A DNA stretch of 64,000 bases. Origin: Variovorax brevis (GTDB lineage: Bacteria > Pseudomonadota > Gammaproteobacteria > Burkholderiales > Burkholderiaceae_C). A program made the translations under genes and the position numbers. Positions 17,209 through 24,469 of this stretch are shown here, in pieces (positions within the stretch are counted from its first letter, which is position 1; the number at the start of each line of letters is the position of its first letter). A model generated the notes under the pieces. The model was not told where the DNA came from. It saw only the letters and a program-made list of their open reading frames with translations, and did not search any database. The DNA lies in the NCBI RefSeq assembly GCF_030317105.1, contig NZ_JASZYG010000007.1:372001-436000 (forward strand), given 5' to 3'.

Positions 17209-18708
17209 ATGATCTCTTCCCAACTCCTTCCCATCAACGTGGCCGGCGAATGGCGCCTGGGCGGCGGCGATGCGTACGAGAGCCTGTACCCGGCCACGGG
17301 CGAGCCCATCGCGCAACTGCGCGCTGCCAGCCTGGCCGACGTCGACGAGGCCATCACGCGTGCGCACCATGCCTTCCTCACGAGCGGCTGGGCGCAGAAG
17401 CTGCCGCACGAACGTGCTGCCGTGCTGCATCGCGTTGCGCACCTGATTCGCGAACAAGCTGAGACGTTGGCGCAGAAGCAGCGCCTGGACAACGGCAAGC
17501 CGATCAACGAAACGCGCGCCCTGGTGGCGAGCGCTGCGGGCACCTTCCAGTTCTTCGCAGCAGCACTGGAAACGCTGGAAGAAAGCATCACGCCTTCGCG
17601 CGGCCCCTTCGTCACGATGAGCGTGCACGAGCCCATGGGCGTGGTCGCCGCGATCACGCCATGGAACTCGCCGATCGCGAGCGAAGCGCAGAAGCTGGCG
17701 CCCGCGCTGGCGGCCGGCAATGCGGTGGTCGTCAAGCCGGCCGAAGTCACGCCGCTGATGGCGCTGGAACTGGCGCGCATCTGCGAGGAAGCCGGCGTGC
17801 CCAAGGGCATCGTCAGCGTGCTGCCGGGCAAGGGTTCGGTCATCGGCGATGCGATCACCAAGCATCCGCTGGTCAAGCGCGTGTCCTTCACCGGCGGCAC
17901 GACCACCGGCAAGCACATCGCGCACATCGCGGCCGACAAGATGATGCCGGTGTCGCTCGAACTCGGCGGCAAGTCGGCGACCATGGTGCTCGAAGACGCG
18001 GACCTCGACCATGCGGTCAGCGGCGTGCTCTACGGCATCTTCAGTTCCTCGGGCGAATCGTGCATCGCGGGCTCGCGCCTCTTCGTCGCGCGCAGGGTCT
18101 ACGACGAGTTCGTCACGCGGCTGGCCGAAGGCGCGAACGCCTTGCGTGTCGGCGACCCGGCTTCGGAACAAACGCAGATGGGTCCGTTGATCACGGCCAA
18201 GCATCGCGAAAGCATCGAGCGCTATGTGGCGCTCGGCGTGTCCGAAGGCGGCCACATCCGCACCGGCGGTGTGCGCCCGCATGGCGACGGTCGCGACAAG
18301 GGCTACTTCTACACGCCGACCATCCTGGAAGGCCTCACCAACAGCGCACGCACCACGCAGGAAGAGATCTTCGGCCCGGTGCTGGTGGCGATGCCCTTCG
18401 ACAACGAGGACGACCTCATCGCGCAGGCCAACGACAGCATCTACGCACTGGCCGCCGGCGTGTGGAGCCGCGACTTCAAGCGCGCATGGCGCATCGGCCG
18501 CGCGGTGCAGGCCGGCACGGTCTGGGTCAACACCTACAAGCAGTTCTCGGTGTCCACGCCCTTCGGCGGCTGGCGCGACAGCGGCCTCGGCCGCGAGAAG
18601 GGCCGCGAGGGCATCTTCCAGTACATGGAGCAGAAGAGCATGTACTGGGGCACCAACGAAGAGCCGCTGCCCTGGGCCGGCGTCACGCATCGCGCATGGA
18701 GCAACTGA
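17209..18708 (+). CDS. NAD(P)-dependent aldehyde dehydrogenase
   Basis: 499 residues, normal length. The fingerprint includes TPWNSPI (cofactor/oxyanion Asn), VVKPAEVTPL, FTGGTTTGKHIA, the general base in LELGGKSATMV and the nucleophile Cys in SSGESCIAGSR (about residue 285). The late EEIFGPVL motif is intact. It oxidises an aldehyde to an acid. In this cluster it may act on the ThDP enzyme's product or on a semialdehyde from meta cleavage (as XylG does). It ends one base before the VOC gene start, so the two are tightly coupled. Confidence 0.92.
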   Translation: MISSQLLPINVAGEWRLGGGDAYESLYPATGEPIAQLRAASLADVDEAITRAHHAFLTSGWAQKLPHERAAVLHRVAHLIREQAETLAQKQRLDNGKPINETRALVASAAGTFQFFAAALETLEESITPSRGPFVTMSVHEPMGVVAAITPWNSPIASEAQKLAPALAAGNAVVVKPAEVTPLMALELARICEEAGVPKGIVSVLPGKGSVIGDAITKHPLVKRVSFTGGTTTGKHIAHIAADKMMPVSLELGGKSATMVLEDADLDHAVSGVLYGIFSSSGESCIAGSRLFVARRVYDEFVTRLAEGANALRVGDPASEQTQMGPLITAKHRESIERYVALGVSEGGHIRTGGVRPHGDGRDKGYFYTPTILEGLTNSARTTQEEIFGPVLVAMPFDNEDDLIAQANDSIYALAAGVWSRDFKRAWRIGRAVQAGTVWVNTYKQFSVSTPFGGWRDSGLGREKGREGIFQYMEQKSMYWGTNEEPLPWAGVTHRAWSN

Positions 18709-18709
18709 C

Positions 18710-19681
18710 ATGAGCGTCCTTGGAATCGACCAGATCACCTACGTGTCGGACGACCTGCCGACGTGCAAGACCTTCTTCGCCGACTGGGGCCTCACGCTCC
18801 AGTCCGAAGCCGGCGACGTGCTGAACTTCGAATGCCTCAACGGTTGCCGCGTGGTCGTCGCGTCGCTCGACAAGCCCGGCCTGCCGCCCGCGATGGAAGA
18901 CGGCCCGACCTTGCGCGAAGTCGTGTGGGGCGTGGAGAGCGATGCGGACCTGGACCGCTACGCCGCAGCCATCGCGAAGGAGCCCGGCTTCTTCGACGAG
19001 GTCGTGGATGGTGCACGCCGCATCGGCTGCATCGACCCGAACGGCCTCGCGGTTCGCCTGCAAGTCTCGCGCAAGCACGACGTCGAGATCGACTGCGGCG
19101 CGATGAACACCTGGAACAGCAAGACGCGCATCAACCAGCCCGCGCCGATCTACGAACGCGCCACGCCCATCGAAGTCGGCCACGTCGTGTTCTTCGTGAC
19201 CGATGTGCTGGCGACCAGCGCCTTCTACCGCGACAACTTCGGCTTCGTCTCCTCCGACAGCTATCCCAACCGCGGCGCCTTCATGCGCTGCGCCCCGGAC
19301 GGCGGCCATCATGACCTGTTCCTGTTGCAGCTTCCTTCGGGCAAGCGCGGACTTAACCACGTGGCCTTCACCGTGCGCGACATCCACGAGGTGTTCGGCG
19401 GCGGCCTGCACTTCTCGCGCCGTGGCTGGGAAACACAACTCGGCCCGGGTCGTCATCCGGTGTCGTCGGCCTACTTCTGGTACTTCAAGAACCCGGCCGG
19501 CGGCCTCATCGAGTACTACGCCGATGAAGACCAATTGACCGCCGACTGGCAGCCACGCGAGTTCGAGCCGGGCCCGACGGTGTTCGCCGAATGGGCAGTC
19601 GACGGCGGCCTCGACGGCAACACGCGCCGCCAGAAAAACGTCGAAGGCCCACAAGGCAAGTTCCTGACGGAAAAGAAGTGA
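18710..19681 (+). CDS. Two-domain VOC protein, type I extradiol dioxygenase-like
   Basis: 323 residues with two vicinal-oxygen-chelate halves (about 1-125 and 150-290). The iron triad of type I extradiol dioxygenases is visible: His158 (VGHVVFF), His217 (LNHVAFTV) and Glu268 (GGLIEYY). The spacings of 59 and 51 are close to those of catechol 2,3-dioxygenase (61 and 51). A tyrosine sits ten residues before the Glu (Tyr258), and a His pair (200-201) lies where the second-sphere His is found. This argues for ring cleavage of a catechol-like compound rather than a glyoxalase role. The C-terminal 45 residues are an extension. The ring substrate is unknown. Confidence 0.85.
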   Translation: MSVLGIDQITYVSDDLPTCKTFFADWGLTLQSEAGDVLNFECLNGCRVVVASLDKPGLPPAMEDGPTLREVVWGVESDADLDRYAAAIAKEPGFFDEVVDGARRIGCIDPNGLAVRLQVSRKHDVEIDCGAMNTWNSKTRINQPAPIYERATPIEVGHVVFFVTDVLATSAFYRDNFGFVSSDSYPNRGAFMRCAPDGGHHDLFLLQLPSGKRGLNHVAFTVRDIHEVFGGGLHFSRRGWETQLGPGRHPVSSAYFWYFKNPAGGLIEYYADEDQLTADWQPREFEPGPTVFAEWAVDGGLDGNTRRQKNVEGPQGKFLTEKK

Positions 19682-19686
19682 CCACC

Positions 19687-20691
19687 ATGCAACGCCGCTC
19701 GACGCTCAAGGTCCTCGCGACCACGCTGGTCGCCTTCGCCGCCGTGGCTTCCACGCACGCCCAGGCCGACGCGCAGGCGGATGCCCAGAAGCAGCTGGCG
19801 TCCGACCGCTTCACCATCGTCTCGCCCTTCCCGCCCGGTGGCCCGGTCGACACGCTGGCCCGCATCCTCTCGGACGGCCTTGCCAAGCGCTACGGCCAGG
19901 CAGCCGTCGTGGAGAACATGGCGGGCGCCGCCGGCAACATCGGCATCGACAAGGTCAAGCGCGCGAAGGCCGATGGCCACACGCTGCTCGTGGTGCCGGC
20001 CGGCAACCTCACGATCAACCCGACGCTGATGCCGAACTTCCCGTTCAACATCGAAAAGGACTTCGCGCCCGTCACCATGCTGGCGAAGGCGCCCAACGTG
20101 CTGGTGGCATCGCCCACCTCGGGCATCAAGAGCGCGAAGGAACTCGTGGCGATGGCCAAGGCCAAGCCCGGCACGCTGTCGTATGCATCGCCCGGCGTTG
20201 GCAGCGGCCTGCACCTGGCGGGCGAGCTGTTCAAGCAGCAGGCCGCCGTCGACCTGCTGCACGTTCCCTACAAGGGCACCGCCCCTGCCATCAACGACGT
20301 GCTCGGCGGCACGGTGCCCTTGATGTTCAGCAACCTGCCGGCCACGCTGCCCTTCATCAAGAGCGGCAAGCTCGTGGCGCTGGGCATCACCGAAGCAAAG
20401 CGCAGCCCGGTCGCACCCGAGATCCCGACGCTGGCGGAGCAGGGCATCCAGGGCGTGAACGTGACCTCGTGGTATGGCCTGCTGGCACCCGCTGGCACGC
20501 CGCCCGCCGTGGTCGAGCAACTCGCCAGGGACGCCGCCGCGATGCTCGCGCAGCCGGACGTCGCCGAACGCCTGAAGGCGCAAGGCATGACCGAGGCCAC
20601 GATGAAGCCCGCCGAATTCGCCGCCGCCATGCGCGAAGAAACCGCCGTGTGGGCCCGGATCATCAAGGCCCGCAACATCGTCGCCGAGTAA
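19687..20691 (+). CDS. Bug-family tripartite tricarboxylate transporter substrate-binding protein (2)
   Basis: 334 residues from the ATG at 19687. The signal peptide (RRSTLKVLATTLVAFAAVASTHAQA) is followed by a short Ala/Asp/Gln repeat (ADAQADAQ), then the Bug fold: FTIVSPFPPGGPVDTLAR and VVENMAGAAGNIGIDKVKRAKADGHT. It is clearly different in sequence from the first Bug protein (9700-10680) of the same cluster, so the two may bind different compounds, such as the growth substrate and a related acid. Again no TctA/TctB genes are near. It starts 5 bp after the VOC stop. Confidence 0.9.
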   Translation: MQRRSTLKVLATTLVAFAAVASTHAQADAQADAQKQLASDRFTIVSPFPPGGPVDTLARILSDGLAKRYGQAAVVENMAGAAGNIGIDKVKRAKADGHTLLVVPAGNLTINPTLMPNFPFNIEKDFAPVTMLAKAPNVLVASPTSGIKSAKELVAMAKAKPGTLSYASPGVGSGLHLAGELFKQQAAVDLLHVPYKGTAPAINDVLGGTVPLMFSNLPATLPFIKSGKLVALGITEAKRSPVAPEIPTLAEQGIQGVNVTSWYGLLAPAGTPPAVVEQLARDAAAMLAQPDVAERLKAQGMTEATMKPAEFAAAMREETAVWARIIKARNIVAE

Positions 20692-20737
20692 GCGACGCAC
20701 CCCCTACACCCACCACCTCACCTCGATGGAGCGAACC

Positions 20738-20956
20738 ATGACCGACCGCTATCTCGATCCCCACCAGGCGCGCACGCGCACCCCCACCACCTACGAAGAC
20801 CTGCTGGGCGACGCCATCGAGCGCGCCTACGCCGCCGGTGTCCATGACCTGGCTAGCCTGGTCGAACGCCTCAACGACAGCGGCCTGGCCAGCCCCACCG
20901 GCGCGCCGTGGACCGAGGCCAATTACCGCGAAGCGATGGCCGCACTCGGCGTCTGA
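20738..20956 (+). CDS. Small recombinase-like helix-turn-helix protein, 72 aa
   Basis: The start at 20738 is preferred because GGAG lies eight bases upstream; an earlier ATG at 20726 has no ribosome site. The sequence has an acidic N-half (YEDLLGDAIERAYAAGVHDLASLVERLNDSGL) and then SPTGAPWTEANYREAMAALGV, which resembles the short recombinase-type HTH seen at the end of serine-recombinase DNA-binding regions (new-site 'W-T...v...L' pattern). Similar small proteins occur directly before Rieske oxygenase genes in some catabolic clusters. It may be a small regulator or an assembly partner; this is inference. Confidence 0.7.
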   Translation: MTDRYLDPHQARTRTPTTYEDLLGDAIERAYAAGVHDLASLVERLNDSGLASPTGAPWTEANYREAMAALGV

Positions 20957-20997
20957 GCCTGTCCCCAACTTTCTTCCCAATCAAGAGGAACACCATC

Positions 20998-22020
20998 ATG
21001 ACCCCCACCCACGATGACCCGGTCGACAAGCTGCTCGAAATCGGCCTGAAGGATCTCTGGTACCCCATCTGCCCGACGGGCTTCATCAAGGACTCGCCGG
21101 TGTCGCTGCGCCGCCTGGGCCGCAAACTGGCCCTGTGGCGCGACAACGCCGGCAAGCTGCACGCACTGGAAGACCGCTGCCCGCACCGCGGCGCACCGCT
21201 GTCGCAAGGCGTGGTGCTGGGCGACCGCCTCTCGTGCCCCTACCACGGCGTCGAAGTGCGCCGCGATGGCGTGGTGATGCGCGTGCCCGGCAGCCCCGGC
21301 TGCAAGCTCGAAGGCTCGCAGGCCACGCGCTTCTTCCACGTGGAAGAAAAGGCCGGTGCCGTGTGGCTCTACAACTCGAAGGAATCGGTCGAGACGCCGC
21401 CGCCGCTGGTGCTGCCCGAGCAGCTGACCAACGACGATGAGTACTCCAGCTTCCTGTGCTACGCCGAGTGGAAGGGCGACTACCGCTACGTGCTCGACAA
21501 CGTGATGGACCCGATGCACGGCACCTTCCTGCACAAGCAGTCGCACTCGATGGCCGAGGGCGACTCCACCGCCAAGTTCGGCGTGCGCCAGACCGACACC
21601 GGCTTCTTCTTCGAAAAGGAAGGCCAGCGCAACGTCAACTTCGACTGGACCGAATGGGCCGACACGGGCGTGCACTGGATGCGCCTGGAAATCCCGTATC
21701 CGAAGACCGGCGGCCCCGGCGGCAACTTCATCATCGTCGGCAGCTACACGCCGGTTTCGACGTCGCTTTCGTGCGCATTCCATTGGCGCGTGCGCAAGCT
21801 GGCCAAGGGCTGGGAGCGCGACACGTGGCGCTTCCTCTACAAAAACCGCCTCGAAGCGCGCCACTGGCACGTGCTGGAGCAAGACCGCGTGCTCATCGAG
21901 AACATGGAGCCCGATGCCAACCAGCACGAGCAGCTGTACCAGCACGACCTGGGCATCGTTCGCCTGCGCCGGCATCTGCGCAACCTGGCTTCGGAGCAGC
22001 TCGAAGGAACGACGGCCTGA
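20998..22020 (+). CDS. Aromatic ring-hydroxylating (Rieske) oxygenase, terminal oxygenase subunit
   Basis: 340 residues from the ATG at 20998 (AGAGGAA upstream). The Rieske [2Fe-2S] ligands are Cys61-x-His63 (CPHRG) and Cys80-x2-His83 (CPYHG). The mononuclear iron site is DNVMDPMHGTFLH (about residues 167-179), with the bridging Asp present and a later acidic ligand around IENMEPDANQHEQ. The length, single subunit and downstream PDR/VanB reductase place it with the VanA/phthalate-type (class IA) group, which hydroxylate, demethylate or dihydroxylate aromatic acids. No beta subunit is encoded. The substrate is unknown. Confidence 0.92.
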   Translation: MTPTHDDPVDKLLEIGLKDLWYPICPTGFIKDSPVSLRRLGRKLALWRDNAGKLHALEDRCPHRGAPLSQGVVLGDRLSCPYHGVEVRRDGVVMRVPGSPGCKLEGSQATRFFHVEEKAGAVWLYNSKESVETPPPLVLPEQLTNDDEYSSFLCYAEWKGDYRYVLDNVMDPMHGTFLHKQSHSMAEGDSTAKFGVRQTDTGFFFEKEGQRNVNFDWTEWADTGVHWMRLEIPYPKTGGPGGNFIIVGSYTPVSTSLSCAFHWRVRKLAKGWERDTWRFLYKNRLEARHWHVLEQDRVLIENMEPDANQHEQLYQHDLGIVRLRRHLRNLASEQLEGTTA

Positions 22021-22080
22021 CCGCCGCGCCTGCCGTCGTGCGCACCGCCCCCTGAATCCGACTTTTCCCGAGGTTCCGCC

Positions 22081-23052
22081 ATGTCATCCCCCACGCTGAA
22101 CGCCCTGGTGCACACGATGCGCTACGAAGCGGACGGCATCGTCAGCGTCGAGTTCCGTCCGGCCACGCCGGCCGAGGACTTCCCCGCCTTCGAAGCCGGC
22201 TCGCACATCGACCTGCACCTGCCCAACGGGCTGGTGCGCAGCTACTCGCTGTGCAACCCCGCCACCGACCGCCAGCGCTACGTCGTCGGCGTGCTGAACG
22301 ACCGCAAGAGCCGCGGCGGCTCGCGCTATGTGCATCAACAGTTGCGCGTGGGCATGACCTTGCCGATCTCGGTGCCGCGCAACAATTTCAAGCTGCAGGA
22401 AGACGCGCCGCGTTCGGTGCTCGTGTCCGGTGGCATCGGCGTCACGCCCATCTGGTGCATGCTGCAACGCCTGGTCGCGCTCGGCCGGCCGGTGGAAATG
22501 ATCTACTGCGCCCGCGCCCGCAAGGAGGCCGCGTTCTGCGAAGCCATCACGACATTGGCGGCGGAGAAAGGCATCACGCTCACCTGGCACTTCGACGAAG
22601 AAAAGGGCGGCCCGCCCAAGCTCGCCGAACTGCTGGCAGGCAAGGGCGCCGACAGCCACTACTACTGCTGCGGACCCACGCCGATGCTCGACGGCTTCGA
22701 GAAGACCTGCGAAGAACTCGGCTACCCGAACGCCCACATCGAACGCTTTGCCGCAGTGCACGTGGAGGCGCCCAGCGCCACCGAAGCCTACGTGGTTGAC
22801 TGCAGGAAGAGCGGCAAGAGCGTCGAAGTGCCGCCGGGCAAGTCGATTCTTGACAGCCTCATCGATGCCGGCATCAACCCCGACCACAGCTGCAAGGAAG
22901 GCGTGTGCGGCGCCTGCGAGACCAAGGTGATCTCGGTCGGCGAGATCGAGCACCACGACGGCATTCTCAGCAAGGCCGAACGCGCCGCCAACAAGACCAT
23001 GATGATCTGCGTGTCGCGCTGCAAGCGCGGGCCGCTGGTGCTCGACATCTGA
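22081..23052 (+). CDS. PDR/VanB-family oxygenase reductase
   Basis: 323 residues. FMN/FNR-type domain at about 1-105 (RSYSLCNPA, then GGSRYVHQQL), the NAD-binding domain with VSGGIGVTPIWCML and CCGPTPMLDGFE, and a C-terminal plant-type [2Fe-2S] domain with HSCKEGVCGACETKV and a final cysteine in MMICVSRC. This FMN-NAD-2Fe2S order is the phthalate dioxygenase reductase/VanB order. It passes NADH electrons to the Rieske oxygenase at 20998. GAGG precedes the ATG, and the gap to the oxygenase is 60 bp. Confidence 0.93.
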   Translation: MSSPTLNALVHTMRYEADGIVSVEFRPATPAEDFPAFEAGSHIDLHLPNGLVRSYSLCNPATDRQRYVVGVLNDRKSRGGSRYVHQQLRVGMTLPISVPRNNFKLQEDAPRSVLVSGGIGVTPIWCMLQRLVALGRPVEMIYCARARKEAAFCEAITTLAAEKGITLTWHFDEEKGGPPKLAELLAGKGADSHYYCCGPTPMLDGFEKTCEELGYPNAHIERFAAVHVEAPSATEAYVVDCRKSGKSVEVPPGKSILDSLIDAGINPDHSCKEGVCGACETKVISVGEIEHHDGILSKAERAANKTMMICVSRCKRGPLVLDI

Positions 23053-23065
23053 AAGAAAGCAGCCC

Positions 23066-24364
23066 ATGCAGCCCAAGGCGTTTCGCTGGTATGGCGTGAT
23101 CACGCTGTTCGTGATCGTGGCCATCTCGTACATCGACCGCATCAACATCGCGGTGCTGATCACCGACCCGCATTTCCTGCAGCACATCGGCATCGGGAAG
23201 TCGGACCGCGTGAGCCAAGGCCTGCTGGCAACGGCCTTCATGGGCGGCTACGGCATCTCGGCCTTCGTGCTGACGCCCTTCTGCACGGCCCTCTTCGGCG
23301 TGCGCAGGAGCCTCATCTACGGCCTGATCCTGTGGGGCCTCGTGACCTTCATGACGCCGTGGTTCAGCGGCTACGGAGAAGTGCTGGCGTCGCGCATCCT
23401 GCTGGGCGTGTCGGAAGGGCCGCTGTTCTCGCTGGCGTCCGCGTACATCAAGGCCCATTTTGAAAGCCGCGAGAACGGCAAGCCCAATTCCTTCGTGAAC
23501 ATGGGCACCGGCCTCGGCCTGGCGATCGGCTATCCCTTCATCGGCTATCTGCTCGCCACGTTCCACTGGGACACCTCGTTCTACGTGCTGGGCCTGGTGA
23601 ACATCCTCATCGGCATTCCGCTGGTGCTCGCCTTCGTTCGCATGCCGCAGAGTGAAGTGGCCGTGAAAAAGCCCGAGTCGGTCGGTGCTGCGCTGTCGCA
23701 GGTCGGTGACATCGTGAAGGGCGCACTGCACACACGCTACCTCGTGCTGATCACGGTGCTGACGGCGGCGGCGCTGGCCTATCTCTGGGGCAGCAGCAAC
23801 TGGCTGCCGACCTATCTGAAGGAGGCGCGCGGCTTCTCGCTCAAGGAAATGGGTTGGCTCGCGTCGCTGCCGCAATACGCGACGGTGCTCGCGGTGCTGC
23901 TCGGCGGCGTGATTATCGACAGGATCGAACGCCGGCACGTGCCCTTCATCTTCATGGCAGCGAGTGCGGGCGTGGCGCTGGCGGTGCTCACCGCCATCGA
24001 GGTGACCAACCCCTACGCCGCGGCCTACAGCCTGATCGCCGCCAACTTCTTCTGGGGCCTGATGAGTCCGGCCATTCCGAGCACGGTGCAGTACTGCTCG
24101 CGTCCGGAACACGTGGCCAGCGCCTTCGGCGTGGTCAACGGCACGGGCAGCCTGGTGGCGGGATTCATGCCGGCGCTGATGGGCGGCGTGATCGGCGCGG
24201 TGTCGGCCGGCGGCGCCGCGGGCAGCACCGCATCGGCGTCGGGCTTCTTTGCGGGGTTTGCGCTGCTGATCGGCACGCAACTGGTGGTGTTCGTCTGCGG
24301 CTTCATCCTGTGGGTGCGTGAGCGCCATCCGGTGGCGCCTGGAATGAGCGCAACGCCGGCCTGA
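23066..24364 (+). CDS. MFS transporter, ACS (anion:cation symporter) type
   Basis: 432 residues with about 12 membrane segments. It begins FRWYGVITLFVIVAISYIDRINIAVL, the classical first helix of the ACS family with the D-R-x-N motif, and has the second-half YLWGSSNWLPTYL segment common in carboxylate carriers. It is 13 bp after the reductase gene and ends the cluster. It probably imports an aromatic or other carboxylate by proton symport. That gives the cluster both a binding-protein route and an MFS route for uptake. Confidence 0.9.
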   Translation: MQPKAFRWYGVITLFVIVAISYIDRINIAVLITDPHFLQHIGIGKSDRVSQGLLATAFMGGYGISAFVLTPFCTALFGVRRSLIYGLILWGLVTFMTPWFSGYGEVLASRILLGVSEGPLFSLASAYIKAHFESRENGKPNSFVNMGTGLGLAIGYPFIGYLLATFHWDTSFYVLGLVNILIGIPLVLAFVRMPQSEVAVKKPESVGAALSQVGDIVKGALHTRYLVLITVLTAAALAYLWGSSNWLPTYLKEARGFSLKEMGWLASLPQYATVLAVLLGGVIIDRIERRHVPFIFMAASAGVALAVLTAIEVTNPYAAAYSLIAANFFWGLMSPAIPSTVQYCSRPEHVASAFGVVNGTGSLVAGFMPALMGGVIGAVSAGGAAGSTASASGFFAGFALLIGTQLVVFVCGFILWVRERHPVAPGMSATPA

Positions 24365-24469
24365 CGCATTCCTCGCTGAACTGCCGCGCCGTTCACGCAG
24401 GAGGCGCTGCCAAGTTCACCAACCAAGTTCACCATCCAGGGGCCGGGCGGGTCGCGGTCCCGCGGTATC
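24365..24469. other. Convergent gap with a tandem 13-mer
   Basis: The 105 bp between the MFS stop and the lipoprotein stop contain a 13-bp near-perfect tandem duplication (AAGTTCACCAACC then AAGTTCACCATCC) and a GC-rich stretch (CCGGGCGGGTCGCGGTCCCGCGG) that can fold. The latter may end transcription from either side. There is no run of T. Confidence 0.35.
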
